Notes: generated by a model not told the origin, from the sequence alone. Positions 17,303-26,947 are shown, numbered from the stretch's first letter. The stretch: 64,000 nt of DNA from Sphingobacterium faecale (GCF_016746095.1 NZ_JAERTY010000013.1:1-64000); one strand, 5' to 3'. Made by a program: numbers and translations.

Positions 17303-19271
17303 CAGGTACGTGGTTAAATGAATGATCTATCTTTAGGTGTTGAATAATTCTTGAGAACAATTCTTTTAACTGGAAATATTCATTGCTATCGTATATTGCT
17401 TTTTTGAGCGATAGGCTTTGTGTCACATAGAGTGTACCATCTCGTAGTTCACTTTTATAGCTATATCTGGCCGATTTATCAGGTAGCACAAGGTTTGTGT
17501 TTTTAGGAGAAGCCTTTATGCTACTTCCGTTCGGTAGTCTGATTGTTATCGTATGACTTTCATCTCTCTTGGACCCAATATCTACGTGATAGTTTCTTTC
17601 ATCCAGATTGAAGGGGTTTTTTGATATACGATTAATAAATATTGGATTGAAATTAAAGCTGTTTCCGATGATATGGTCGGCAGTTTTTATCTCTACGTCC
17701 AAGTTTTCAATCAATTCTTTTTCGTTGTCGTGTAAGTTTCCTATATTAATTTCTTTTATAGCTATGTTTGTAAGTTTTTCGTCAATAGCCTCTTCATATT
17801 CCGCTACCGAACCATATTCGAGGATATTTCTACGTTTGCCCACTGCATCCATTCCGCTATATGTTATTACCAACCTTCCTTTTAATGTCCCACTAAGATC
17901 TAATAAGCCATCAAAACTGTAATCTGTTGATGAGATCTGATTATTGACCAATGGGATCCATTCGGAAGATTTTTTTGAAAATATAATTCTTCCTTTGTCG
18001 TTGATGCAGCGCAGCGGGAGTTCGCCAAAAGGCAACAAAGGGTCGCTCGCATCAGCAAGGTAAGTTTTGTCCTCAATTTTAACTCCTGCAATGACATAAT
18101 TGAAATCCGAAATAACAGGATGTAAGCTATTCGGTATCCCATTTTCACGAGTCGAAACAAGTATGGGATAAGATTCTATACCCATTGTATTGAGCGCTGT
18201 GACGAGCGTCAGATTAATGTCTGCGATGTTTCCGTTTTTAGCTTTTAATGCGTCTTCAATGCCATGCTGTGTATATTTACCATAGGTATTATTCCATTTA
18301 ATATTTTGTTGGATCCATTTGAATATTTCTTTTGCTTTATCATAGGGAGAAGATGATGCATTTACTGTTTCCGCGAAAATGCCTTCAAATAGATTTGTTT
18401 TTTTTAACTGCCCTCCAAAGTTTTTATCGGTCATGAGCTCTCTGTCAACATCGCTCCATTTCTTTGTGAAAGTTTTTATCCCACCTCTAGACATCGCCAT
18501 TTCCTCAAGTTCAAAATTTATAGCCGATATATAATTTTTAGGAGCAAGCATATAAGCCTCTGTTTTGAAGGCTGGTATGTTGTCCATAAAGTAGGTGATA
18601 TCGGAACAGTCTATTTTTTGTCCGTTCAAAATCAAACATTCCCGTTGTACCTTTGATTTTGTGTCAGAAAGTTTCAGGGGCCCCTTTAGGGTAATATTAT
18701 ATTTATATGTGGCAGGAATCTGTACTCTATAGTTGCTTTTTAATTTAGGAATAGCTGTTTGGAATTGCCAAGATCTGAAATTAAATATATCTGGAGAGAT
18801 TAATGTGTATTCTAGTTCTATTATTGATCCAATCTGAATGTCTGGCAGGGTGAACTTGTTTAGTTTAACAAACTCACTTCGATTTTCAAGAAATAAATCT
18901 TTATTCTTAAGGGGAGTAGATTCTATTTTACCGTCTATAAGATTGTAGGTGGTGGCTTTTATATCACTAATATATTCAAAGTTTGAACCATATTTATATA
19001 AGGGGATGGTGAAGTTGGCGTGCTCATAGCCTTCTTTCGTTAATATTCTAAGGCGAGTTTTGTAATGGTGAAATACCATTAAGGAGCGGTCTGATTCGCT
19101 TTTGTCAATTCGTGTTTTTCCATGCTCAAAAAGTACGATGGCATGAGCATTAGTGTCTATTTCATATATTTTTTTTGCGAAGTCGGAGGTTAATACTGTA
19201 GGGAGCTCTTCTGATTGTGCCATTAAGTCGCTCGAGAGTATTACGATAACGGCTAAAAGAATATATCTCAT
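17289..19271 (-). CDS. DUF3857 protein, transglutaminase-like core lacking catalytic residues
   Basis: Exported (signal peptide MRYILLAVIVILSSDLMAQ), 660 residues. It has the same architecture as the next gene: DUF3857 first, transglutaminase-like fold around residues 305-410. At the Cys position the sequence is GNIADINLTLVTAL (Ala350 by alignment of the motif), and at the His position DFNYVIAG (Tyr). It therefore should not act as a thiol transglutaminase or peptidase and may be a binding partner of the intact paralogue. I recall similar Cys-less forms in this family, so this may be a lineage trait. ATG 19271 is preferred to TTG 19283. Confidence 0.75.
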   Translation of the reverse strand: MRYILLAVIVILSSDLMAQSEELPTVLTSDFAKKIYEIDTNAHAIVLFEHGKTRIDKSESDRSLMVFHHYKTRLRILTKEGYEHANFTIPLYKYGSNFEYISDIKATTYNLIDGKIESTPLKNKDLFLENRSEFVKLNKFTLPDIQIGSIIELEYTLISPDIFNFRSWQFQTAIPKLKSNYRVQIPATYKYNITLKGPLKLSDTKSKVQRECLILNGQKIDCSDITYFMDNIPAFKTEAYMLAPKNYISAINFELEEMAMSRGGIKTFTKKWSDVDRELMTDKNFGGQLKKTNLFEGIFAETVNASSSPYDKAKEIFKWIQQNIKWNNTYGKYTQHGIEDALKAKNGNIADINLTLVTALNTMGIESYPILVSTRENGIPNSLHPVISDFNYVIAGVKIEDKTYLADASDPLLPFGELPLRCINDKGRIIFSKKSSEWIPLVNNQISSTDYSFDGLLDLSGTLKGRLVITYSGMDAVGKRRNILEYGSVAEYEEAIDEKLTNIAIKEINIGNLHDNEKELIENLDVEIKTADHIIGNSFNFNPIFINRISKNPFNLDERNYHVDIGSKRDESHTITIRLPNGSSIKASPKNTNLVLPDKSARYSYKSELRDGTLYVTQSLSLKKAIYDSNEYFQLKELFSRIIQHLKIDHSFNHVPDATL

Positions 19272-19340
19272 AACTAAAAACAAATAGTTTGGTGTCTTCC
19301 CGAAAGTTAGATAAATAATCTTCTAATCACAAACCGAATT

Positions 19341-21119
19341 TTACTCCACACTCTGAAGCAGTTGTTTTTCGTAAAGCTCAGCATACTCACCTTTGGCAGC
19401 CAATAGACTCGTATGGTTTCCTTCTTCTATAACTTTACCATTGTCCAGAACAATAATATGATCCGCATTTTTTATAGTCGAAATCCGATGGGCGATAAAA
19501 ATAGAGGTCTTGCTTCGCATAATACGTCCTAGGTTGTGTAGTATTTCTTCCTCTGTCTTTGTGTCTACAGCGGAAAGGCAGTCGTCAAATATCAGTAACT
19601 GTGGGTCTTTGATTAGCGCACGGGCTATGGATAGGCGTTGCTTCTGGCCGCCTGATAACGTGAGACCGCGTTCGCCAATATGTGTCTGAAATCCATTTTC
19701 AAAAGCAGCAATGTTTTCGTAGACAGCTGCGTCTTGTGCTGCAGACTCTATCTTCTCTATGTCGGTGTTATCTAGGCCAAACGCTATATTGTTGGCGATA
19801 GTATCAGAGAATAAGAATACCTGTTGAGGGACGAATCCTATTTGATGCCTTAATTCTTTTATATTTAAGTCTTTTATGTTATTTCCGTCATATTTGATGG
19901 TGCCTTTGTCAGCATCATACATCCTTAATAGAAGATTGGCTAAAGTAGATTTTCCAGAGCCGGTTTTACCAATAACGGCCAAAGTCTGCCCAGCTTTGAT
20001 GTTAATATTAATATTATCCAAGGCTTGGATTCCGGTTTCGGGATAGGTGAAAGAAAGATTCTCTATTTGGATCGCTCCAGTCAGCCTCTCGGATACTCTT
20101 CCACTTATGATCTCTGGTTTTGTATTTAGGAACTCGTTGATTCTTTTTTGCGAAGCAGCTGCCCGTTGGATCAGTGAGGTGACCCAAGCCAATGCCATTG
20201 CAGGAAAAGTAAGCTGGTTGACATACATGATGAATTCGGCTATGTTTCCAGCGGTAATTGTCCCTTTGTCTACTTCTATTCCTCCAATGTAAACTGTAAT
20301 TATTGTACTGAATCCGACTAAAAATATAATTAAAGGGAAAAAAATGGCTTGTACCTTGACTAGGTCTAATGACGTATTTCTGTAGATGTTACTTTCTCGT
20401 GCAAATTCGGCCATTTTTTGCTCTTCTCTTACGTAAGTCTTTATAACGCGTATTCCAGAAAAAGTCTCTTGTACAAAGGAAGATAGCTTAGATAGTTGCG
20501 CCTGTATTCTAGTGCTTCGCTTGTTTATGATCCGATTGACCATAAGGATTATTAGCGATATGATCGGGATAGGGAGTAGTGCATAGGTAGCTAATGTGGG
20601 ATTTACATCATACATAGCATATATGATCATTACAGACAGCGTTACCGTATTGATGGCGTACATGATTGCAGGGCCTAGATAATTTCGTACTTGATTTACA
20701 TCTTCTGTGGCCCGGTTCATAAGATCTCCGGTATTATTTTTTCGGAAGAAAGAGAAATCCAGCTCTTGATAGTGATTGTATATTTCGTTTTTTAAGTCGT
20801 ATTCAATATGTCTAGAGATGAGGATAATAGATTGACGCATCAAGAATAAGAAAATTCCGCGAAGTAAAGCGAGTACAAGTACTATAATACCAAAAAAAAG
20901 TAAGCTGCTACCAAAGACCTGGTAGATAAGATTTTGTTGATCAAATCCATCGTATAGCCTGTATAGGTCTATATTTTCTTTAACAAGGTCAAAAGCCTCT
21001 CGTATTACTTTGGCGGGTAATATTCCAAAATAGTTGGAAATAATGACGAAGATAACCCCTGGGATCAGGCGCCATTTGTATTTGTAGAAATATTTATTGA
21101 GATAGGATAGTTCTTTCAT
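19341..21119 (-). CDS. ABC transporter, fused membrane and ATPase domains (MsbA/LmrA type)
   Basis: A half-transporter that works as a homodimeric exporter of lipids or drugs. Six membrane helices fill about residues 10-310. The ATPase domain has Walker A GKTGSGKST (about residue 375), signature LSGGQKQR, Walker B LLIFDDCLSAVD and the H-loop FIAHRIST. The residue after the Walker B aspartate is Asp followed by Cys (FDDCLSAVD), where most relatives have FDDSLSAVD, a common Bacteroidota pattern with Asp replacing the usual catalytic Glu. ATG 21119 sits at the MKELSYLNKYFYKYKWR start; the 21137 start adds six residues. Role assignment beyond exporter is not possible. Confidence 0.85.
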   Translation of the reverse strand: MKELSYLNKYFYKYKWRLIPGVIFVIISNYFGILPAKVIREAFDLVKENIDLYRLYDGFDQQNLIYQVFGSSLLFFGIIVLVLALLRGIFLFLMRQSIILISRHIEYDLKNEIYNHYQELDFSFFRKNNTGDLMNRATEDVNQVRNYLGPAIMYAINTVTLSVMIIYAMYDVNPTLATYALLPIPIISLIILMVNRIINKRSTRIQAQLSKLSSFVQETFSGIRVIKTYVREEQKMAEFARESNIYRNTSLDLVKVQAIFFPLIIFLVGFSTIITVYIGGIEVDKGTITAGNIAEFIMYVNQLTFPAMALAWVTSLIQRAAASQKRINEFLNTKPEIISGRVSERLTGAIQIENLSFTYPETGIQALDNININIKAGQTLAVIGKTGSGKSTLANLLLRMYDADKGTIKYDGNNIKDLNIKELRHQIGFVPQQVFLFSDTIANNIAFGLDNTDIEKIESAAQDAAVYENIAAFENGFQTHIGERGLTLSGGQKQRLSIARALIKDPQLLIFDDCLSAVDTKTEEEILHNLGRIMRSKTSIFIAHRISTIKNADHIIVLDNGKVIEEGNHTSLLAAKGEYAELYEKQLLQSVE

Positions 21120-21246
21120 GTTGCGTCTCCAATACAAATGTAATGGTTTCGATTTAATATCTTTTGGCTAGATCCTGTGAATTCGTCATATAATTCTGTA
21201 AAAGCGACATATTTCAATAAATAACAGATAAAACGAATAAATTTTT

Positions 21247-21254
21247 TATTTTTG
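21247..21254 (+). promoter_or_regulatory. Possible -7 element of the dehydrogenase operon
   Basis: TATTTTTG 41 bases before ATG 21295. No convincing TTG element was found at the right distance. Confidence 0.35.
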
Positions 21255-21294
21255 TGGAGCTTTTTAAGATAGTTTTTGAATTATTTTTTTTGAT

Positions 21295-22362
21295 ATGCAA
21301 AACGCTTCGGTTTTCGATTTGATGGCTCCTTCAGAACATCAGAATTTATTTTTTTGCAATGATCCATCGGTCGGTTTAAAGGCCATCATTGCTATTCATG
21401 ATACAACTTTAGGTCCAGCGATTGGGGGCGTAAGAATGCTTCCCTATGAGTCTGAAGAAGAAGCGGTCGAAGATGCGTTGCGTCTATCTAAAGCTATTAC
21501 CTATAAATCGTCCTTGGCTGGATTGAATTTGGGTGGAGGTTGTGCTGTTATCATCGGTAATAATCGCACAGAGAAATCAGAAGTGCTTATGCGCCGCTTT
21601 GGAAAGTTTGTTAAAGGCTTGAACGGGAATTTCATAGCATCGATTGATGTAGGTACTACACAAAGGGACTTGGAGTATATACATGCTGAGACTGATTATG
21701 TCGCAGGCCTTCCTACCTCGATGAATGGGGGAGGAGATACTACTGTTTTCGCAGCGCGTGGTGTTTTCTATGGAATTAAAGCTTCTATCAAAGAACTTTA
21801 CGGAGACGATTCACTAGCTGGGCGCAAGATCGCAGTTCAAGGAGTGGGCTCCGTTGGTGAGCAGTTGGTGTCTATGCTAAGAGCAGAGAATGCACGTGTC
21901 TACGTATCAGATATGACCGAAGAGCGTAAGATGAAAGTCGCTGCAAAATACAAAGCCGAACCTATACAATATTCGACGAGCTATGAGCTTGATGTCGATG
22001 TTTATGCACCTTGTGCATTAGGCGGGACGGTCAATGCGGATACTGTTCCAAAGATGAGGTGCAAAATCATTGCAGGATCTGCCAATAATCAATTGAAAGA
22101 TGAAGAGCGGACTATACAGTTGTTAAAAGAACACAATATTTTATATACACCGGATTTTTTGATTAATTCGGGTGCTTTAATAAGTTGTTACTCCGAGTTA
22201 GAGGGGTATGGTACGGATCGGACAGAATCCTTGATACGTAATATATATAGCGCTACGCGTCATGTGTTGCAAACGTCTAGAGAAGAAAATATAACAACAT
22301 TCCAAGCAGCTAAACAGTTAGCTGAAAAGCGTATTGCTGATATGGCGAAGCTTAGAAAATAA
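21295..22362 (+). CDS. Leucine-dehydrogenase-like protein with Cys at the catalytic Lys site
   Basis: Member of the Glu/Leu/Phe/Val dehydrogenase family, which deaminates branched-chain amino acids with NAD. The start region SVGLKAIIAIHDTTLGPAIGG and the NAD-binding VQGVGSVGEQLV (about residues 181-192) are family-typical, as is IAGSANNQLKDEE. The substrate Lys is present (Lys71 in ITYKSS), but the catalytic Lys twelve residues later is Cys83 (GLNLGGGCAVIIG, codon TGT at 21541-21543). The later NAGGVIN motif also reads NSGALIS. Activity may be lost or changed. It precedes nusB by 52 bases. Confidence 0.8.
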   Translation: MQNASVFDLMAPSEHQNLFFCNDPSVGLKAIIAIHDTTLGPAIGGVRMLPYESEEEAVEDALRLSKAITYKSSLAGLNLGGGCAVIIGNNRTEKSEVLMRRFGKFVKGLNGNFIASIDVGTTQRDLEYIHAETDYVAGLPTSMNGGGDTTVFAARGVFYGIKASIKELYGDDSLAGRKIAVQGVGSVGEQLVSMLRAENARVYVSDMTEERKMKVAAKYKAEPIQYSTSYELDVDVYAPCALGGTVNADTVPKMRCKIIAGSANNQLKDEERTIQLLKEHNILYTPDFLINSGALISCYSELEGYGTDRTESLIRNIYSATRHVLQTSREENITTFQAAKQLAEKRIADMAKLRK

Positions 22363-22375
22363 CGTGTGTTCTTTT

Positions 22376-22408
22376 AAATTATCGTTCTTATAAAATTATC
22401 GTTCTTAT
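22376..22408 (+). repeat. Tandem 16-base direct repeat before nusB
   Basis: aaattatcgttcttat occurs at 22376-22391 and again at 22393-22408, a 17-base period. It fills the space between the dehydrogenase stop and the nusB ATG (22415). Confidence 0.8.
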
Positions 22409-22414
22409 TACACT

Positions 22415-23362
22415 ATGTTAAACAGAAGACACCTTAGGGTTAAGGTATTGCAGACGCTTTACGCGTACAGTTTATCTGAAGATAAACAGGTTAAAGATTT
22501 TGAAAAAGCGCTTTTCAAAAATGTGGAGGAGGTCAATGAAATGTATATTTGGACATTGAACCTACTGGATGAAGTAGCAGAGTATGTGGTCTTGGATCAG
22601 GAAAGTCGTGCAGCAAAGTTTTTGCCTACCGAAAAGGATAAAATTTTAACTGCAAAGCTGAATAGTAATACCTTTATTGAGTCATTGCGTCAGAACAGGA
22701 CTTATTTGGAATTGGTGAAGAAATATAAGGTGTCTTGGGGATTTGATCCCGAAATTGTTCGTTCAATTTTTGCGCAGCTTAAAGATTCCGAGGCTTATTT
22801 GGAATATCTTGCATTAGAAGATCGCAGTATCAATGCCGAAAAAGACATTATTAAATACATCTTCAAAAAGATTATTTTGAAATCGGTGGATATTGAACAG
22901 GTTTTCGAAGAGAAGTTTATAAACTGGCCTGTTGATAAAGAGGTTCTTCAGGCGATGATCGCTAAGACTTTTAAAAACTTCAGCTCAGAGAATCCTGCCC
23001 AGAATAAGCTTGCGGATCTGACACCAAATTGGAATGAAGATGAGGAATTTATTAGTGAATTGCTAAAAACAACCATCCGATATTCAGACGAATATCAGGA
23101 TATGATCGCGGCTAAGACTAAAAATTGGGAAGCTGATCGTATTGCTTTGATGGACGTTTTATTGATGCGTATGGCTATAAGTGAGCTGGTCAATTTTCCC
23201 TCTATTCCGGTTAAAGTTACTATAAATGAGTATATTGAGCTGTCGAAGGCGTTTAGTACAGCAAAGAGTAATACATTTATTAATGGTATTTTGGATAAGA
23301 TTCTAGCTGATCTGACAAAAGAAGGACGTATTCGTAAAGCGGGTAGAGGATTAAAAGATTAA
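22415..23362 (+). CDS. nusB: Transcription antitermination factor NusB
   Basis: RNA-binding factor for ribosomal RNA antitermination. The start MLNRRHLRVKVLQTLYAYSL and the C-terminal part (RMAISELVNFPSIPVKVTIN, EYIELSKAFS, FINGILDKI) are typical. At 315 residues it is about twice the enterobacterial size because of a long middle region; Bacteroidota NusB proteins are generally this long. It starts the run nusB, DUF1573, yajC, with a three-base gap to the next gene. Confidence 0.93.
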   Translation: MLNRRHLRVKVLQTLYAYSLSEDKQVKDFEKALFKNVEEVNEMYIWTLNLLDEVAEYVVLDQESRAAKFLPTEKDKILTAKLNSNTFIESLRQNRTYLELVKKYKVSWGFDPEIVRSIFAQLKDSEAYLEYLALEDRSINAEKDIIKYIFKKIILKSVDIEQVFEEKFINWPVDKEVLQAMIAKTFKNFSSENPAQNKLADLTPNWNEDEEFISELLKTTIRYSDEYQDMIAAKTKNWEADRIALMDVLLMRMAISELVNFPSIPVKVTINEYIELSKAFSTAKSNTFINGILDKILADLTKEGRIRKAGRGLKD

Positions 23363-23365
23363 CTT

Positions 23366-23815
23366 ATGATACTAAAAAACATACTTTTGGCATTTGCTGT
23401 CGTAGGGTTGATAGCGGGTTGTGGTAATCAAAATGGAACCAATACAAATCAACAGGTCGGAGATTCGGTAGTGTCTTCAACGGATACGACCGCTTCGCAA
23501 CAGCAAGGGCTTGTTGAATTTGAAGAACCGGTATTTGACTTTGGTAAGGTGAAAGAGGGAGTAGTAGTGGAACATGTCTTTAAATTTAAAAATGCAGGTA
23601 CCGCGCCGGTTATATTATCACAGGTTTCAGCATCTTGTGGATGTACGACTCCTGATTTTACTAAAGAGCCTGTTTTGCCAGGTAAAATTGGAGAGATTAA
23701 AGTTAGCTTTAATAGTTTAGGGCAAGTAGGTACGCAACAAAAAATTGTGACCGTAAGCTCTAATGCCGAAAATAGAGTTACCACAGTTCAGATAAAGGGT
23801 GTGGTTGAAAAATAG
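23366..23815 (+). CDS. DUF1573 lipoprotein
   Basis: The signal peptide ends in the lipobox LIAGC, so the mature protein is a lipoprotein of about 130 residues. After a Thr/Ser-rich linker, an immunoglobulin-like DUF1573 domain begins FEEPVFDFGKVKEGVVVEHV and includes the conserved VSASCGCTTPDF with paired cysteines. The function of DUF1573 is unknown. Its place between nusB and yajC recurs in Bacteroidota, which suggests an envelope-related job. Confidence 0.88.
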   Translation: MILKNILLAFAVVGLIAGCGNQNGTNTNQQVGDSVVSSTDTTASQQQGLVEFEEPVFDFGKVKEGVVVEHVFKFKNAGTAPVILSQVSASCGCTTPDFTKEPVLPGKIGEIKVSFNSLGQVGTQQKIVTVSSNAENRVTTVQIKGVVEK

Positions 23816-23844
23816 AATAATAATCAATAACTAAATAAATAATA

Positions 23845-24171
23845 ATGATATCAACATTTTTTTTACAGGCTGCAGGTGGTGCAGGAGGTGGAATCATGAG
23901 TTTTTTGCCGATGATTTTGATCGTTGTGGTATTTTACTTCTTCATGATCAGACCACAGATGAAAAAGCAGAAAGACCACAAGAAATATATTCAAGAGCTA
24001 GACGTTAATTCAAAAGTTGTTACTACAGCAGGAATACATGGACGTATTGTTGAAGTCAGTGAAAATACTTTTTTAGTTGATGTTGGTTCTGGCGTTCGGA
24101 TTCGTTTTGATAAATCAGCAATCTCTTTGGATGCGTCGCGTGCCGTTAATACAGAAGTGAAAAAAGACTAA
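23845..24171 (+). CDS. yajC: Preprotein translocase subunit YajC
   Basis: Small accessory protein of the SecDF-YajC complex. One membrane helix (about residues 15-37, MSFLPMILIVVVFYFFMIRP) is followed by the family signature RPQMKKQKDHKKYIQEL and a soluble domain with VVTTAGIHGRIVEV. Its 108 residues are normal. The terminator at 24202 follows. Confidence 0.95.
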   Translation: MISTFFLQAAGGAGGGIMSFLPMILIVVVFYFFMIRPQMKKQKDHKKYIQELDVNSKVVTTAGIHGRIVEVSENTFLVDVGSGVRIRFDKSAISLDASRAVNTEVKKD

Positions 24172-24201
24172 ATACACGGGTACTAAAATTAAGATTTTTT
24201 G

Positions 24202-24232
24202 AAGGGCTACAGTAATATGTAGCCTTTTTTTT
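24202..24232 (+). terminator. Terminator after yajC
   Basis: Stem gggctaca/tgtagcct (one G-T pair), loop gtaata, then eight T. Confidence 0.85.
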
Positions 24233-24350
24233 ATAGTGTATATTTTATTGATGAAGTCATAGTGTAGTACATCAAAAAACTTACTTGGACCCGTTCAGCC
24301 CTGCTGGTGATTCTATGGAATCAATCAAAGTTGTGTTGAATTTATGGTTA

Positions 24351-24384
24351 TTGTAGGAACTGCCTTTGCGTTTTAGTAACTTTG
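24351..24384 (+). promoter_or_regulatory. Promoter of ybbR-coaE-exonuclease
   Basis: TTG 24351-24353 and TAACTTTG 24377-24384, spacing 23. A start near 24391 makes ATG 24432 the real ybbR start and rules out TTG 24366. Confidence 0.5.
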
Positions 24385-24431
24385 TGTTCGATAAATTATC
24401 GGTTTTGTGTGTATACACAATAAGGCAATAT

Positions 24432-25379
24432 ATGAAGCAACGAAGAATCAGTAAAATACAGCGACGTAAGATTTCGATCTTTGTACGTTGTCTCATTATT
24501 TCTTTTATAGCTTGGCTATTAATTGCCGTTTCGAATAAGTATACGTTTACCATTAGAGCCGGTATTGAGTACGTTAACATACCAGAGAAGCGGGCTTTTC
24601 ATCCACTACAGTCTGATACGGTCAGTGTGCGTATCAAGATGAGTGGGTGGAATGTGTTGTTGTCTCGATTGAATCCTGATACTGCTAATATTCAGGTCGA
24701 TCTAAGCAGTTTAAGCACGAGAAACTATATTGTTTTTTCTAACCAGATTGGCTTTATTAACAGACAGTTTCCTGTCGATAGACAGGTCATCAGTGTGGGG
24801 CCAGATACCTTATATTTTGATTTCTCTAAACAGACCCAACGTAAAGTCCCGGTACGCGTTCCGATGCATATAGGCTTCAAGAAGCAGTATGGTGTGATTG
24901 GAGCTACACGCACTAACCCAGAGTATGTTACCATCACTGGGCCTTTGGAGGATGTAGCGAACATAGAGTATTTGGAAACAGACAGTGTCTTTGGTACACA
25001 GATACACACCGATATCAGGACAGTATCCAATATCAATAGAAAGCAACGTACCAATGTAACTATTTATCCTACTTTTGCTGAAGTGACGATACCAATTGGT
25101 GAACTGACGGAAAAAATTATTGAAATCCCTATTAAGGTAGAAAATGAAAGACGCTATACCTCGGTAAGGACGATTCCCAGTAAGGTAAGCCTTACTATCT
25201 TGGTGTCTCTAAAAGATTTTAGTAAGTGGACTGCTCGCGATTTTGAGGCTATTGTGGATTTAGATAATTGGGAAGAGAATAGAGTGAAGAGTTTGCCTGT
25301 TCTCTTAACTAAAACGCCAGATTTTGTCAAGGTAATCAAGATAGACCCTCAAAATGTTGATTTTTTTGTTCGTAGATAG
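24432..25379 (+). CDS. YbbR-domain membrane-anchored protein (CdaR-like)
   Basis: One N-terminal membrane helix (FVRCLIISFIAWLLIAVSN, about residues 18-36) anchors a periplasmic part of about 280 residues with YbbR-type beta modules. Segments such as KYTFTIRAGIEYVN and PVRVPMHIGFKKQYGV precede the YVTITGPLEDVANIEYLET stretch, which is the typical repeat junction. In Firmicutes such proteins (CdaR) regulate the di-AMP cyclase CdaA; no cyclase gene lies here. It continues into coaE with a six-base gap. Confidence 0.8.
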   Translation: MKQRRISKIQRRKISIFVRCLIISFIAWLLIAVSNKYTFTIRAGIEYVNIPEKRAFHPLQSDTVSVRIKMSGWNVLLSRLNPDTANIQVDLSSLSTRNYIVFSNQIGFINRQFPVDRQVISVGPDTLYFDFSKQTQRKVPVRVPMHIGFKKQYGVIGATRTNPEYVTITGPLEDVANIEYLETDSVFGTQIHTDIRTVSNINRKQRTNVTIYPTFAEVTIPIGELTEKIIEIPIKVENERRYTSVRTIPSKVSLTILVSLKDFSKWTARDFEAIVDLDNWEENRVKSLPVLLTKTPDFVKVIKIDPQNVDFFVRR

Positions 25380-25385
25380 ATTAAT

Positions 25386-25985
25386 ATGGGTTTAAAAGTC
25401 GGTATCACAGGAGGGATTGGATCGGGGAAAAGCTATGTATCCCGTATATTTAAGGCTATGATGATTCCTTTTTATGATGCGGATCAGGAAGCTAAGTTGT
25501 TAATGAGCCAAGATGCGGATATCCGCAAGGGATTGCTCAACGCATTTGGTGCAGAAGTTTATCAGAGAGATGGTACGTTAGACCGAAAATGGCTAGCTTC
25601 ACAGGTTTTTAATGATAGTAACAAATTAAATCTTCTCAATGCTATTGTACATCCAGTAGTGATAAAGCATGGAACAGCGTGGGCAGAGAGACAGATTGCT
25701 CCTTATAGTTTAAAAGAAGCTGCTCTACTCGTGGAGAGTGGATCCTATAAAGAGTTGGATTGCCTTATTCTGGTCTCAGCTCCTGATGAGGTAAGAATAG
25801 CACGGGTAATGCATCGGGACGGGGTACCACGAGAAGAGGTTATTGGACGGATGAGTACGCAGATGTCAGAAGCCGATAAAGTTAAATATGCTCAGTTTAT
25901 TATATACAATGATGGGGTCAAACCTCTATTACCCCAAATACTACATATACATCAACAGATTTTAATAAGAGAATGCTCGAAATAA
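25386..25985 (+). CDS. coaE: Dephospho-CoA kinase
   Basis: Last enzyme of coenzyme A synthesis, phosphorylating the ribose 3'-OH. P-loop GITGGIGSGKSYVSRIF at the N-terminus, the LLVESGSYKELD region and RVMHRDGVPREEVIGRM in the lid match the family. Its 199 residues are normal. The last 13 bases overlap the next gene. Confidence 0.93.
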   Translation: MGLKVGITGGIGSGKSYVSRIFKAMMIPFYDADQEAKLLMSQDADIRKGLLNAFGAEVYQRDGTLDRKWLASQVFNDSNKLNLLNAIVHPVVIKHGTAWAERQIAPYSLKEAALLVESGSYKELDCLILVSAPDEVRIARVMHRDGVPREEVIGRMSTQMSEADKVKYAQFIIYNDGVKPLLPQILHIHQQILIRECSK

Positions 25986-26926
25986 TTGATGACTTTTTAG
26001 TGGAAACTGCTTTAGGATACTACTGTCGGTACGGAGATTTTTATATAGACCCCAAGCAGCCTGTAAGGCAGGCTGTAGTATCTCACGCGCACGGAGATCA
26101 TGCAGTACCTGGTAGTAGACAGGTCTATTGTACAAAAGCTACAGCGAAATTCATGCAGTATCGTTTTGTACGTCAGGTGGCATCAATCTATCATATACAA
26201 GAGTTTGATGCTAGTTTTGATTTAAATGGTGTAAATATTACATTTATTCCAGCAGGGCACATATTGGGATCAGCACAGATATTAATGGTTTTTAAAGGGA
26301 TAAGATATCTTTATACCGGTGATTACAAATTGCAGGAAGATGCGACTTGTGAGCCTATAGTTTATACTAAGGCAGATGTATTGATTACAGAGACCACATT
26401 TGCTGACCCCAATGTTATTCATCCGGATCCAATCGAAGAGATCAAGAAGCTGGGGGAACAGTCTTCTCATATTATGCTCGGTTGTTATGCTTTAGGGAAG
26501 TCTCAGCGGTTAACTCATCTTCTTAATACATATTGTCCGGAAAAGAAAGTGTTTTTGCATCACAGTATGCTTCCTTTGCACCGTATATATGATGAATTGG
26601 GTTTCGTGAAGCTAAATTACGAACCTTATCAAAGAAAGGCATTGAAAGAAGGTAAGGATAAGGTTTATCTGGTGCCACCGATGACTTTCAATCATTATAT
26701 TAGAGCTAAGAATGTAGTCCGTGTATTTGCTTCAGGGTGGAAGCGTTTGCAGTTTCGTAATGATCTATCTCTCTATATATCGGATCATATTGACTGGGCT
26801 GATCTTTTGGCGTATATCGAACAAGTGGAACCGACAGAGATATGGACTGTGCACGGTGACGGTATTCATTTGAGAGAATTCTATAAGGACAGCATGCATG
26901 TGCGCAATATTTTGAAAAGAATATAA
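25973..26926 (+). CDS. Metallo-beta-lactamase-fold exonuclease (ligase-associated type)
   Basis: Resembles the exonuclease found with DNA ligase/helicase repair genes in many bacteria. The metal motif is SHAHGDHAV (HxHxDH, about residues 38-43), followed by the AGHILGSAQ motif and YTGDYKLQEDATCEP. The C-terminal HGDGIHLREF segment fits the related CPSF-like nucleases. Here it follows coaE rather than ligase genes, so its repair role is inferred from the family only. The terminator at 26948 follows. Confidence 0.75.
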   Translation: MLEIIDDFLVETALGYYCRYGDFYIDPKQPVRQAVVSHAHGDHAVPGSRQVYCTKATAKFMQYRFVRQVASIYHIQEFDASFDLNGVNITFIPAGHILGSAQILMVFKGIRYLYTGDYKLQEDATCEPIVYTKADVLITETTFADPNVIHPDPIEEIKKLGEQSSHIMLGCYALGKSQRLTHLLNTYCPEKKVFLHHSMLPLHRIYDELGFVKLNYEPYQRKALKEGKDKVYLVPPMTFNHYIRAKNVVRVFASGWKRLQFRNDLSLYISDHIDWADLLAYIEQVEPTEIWTVHGDGIHLREFYKDSMHVRNILKRI

Positions 26927-26947
26927 AGAATGGAATTCTGTTTATAC

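Noticed and set aside
24366..24431. Longer start of the YbbR gene at TTG 24366
   Set aside because: A promoter at 24351-24384 overlaps that codon, and the membrane helix begins soon after ATG 24432.
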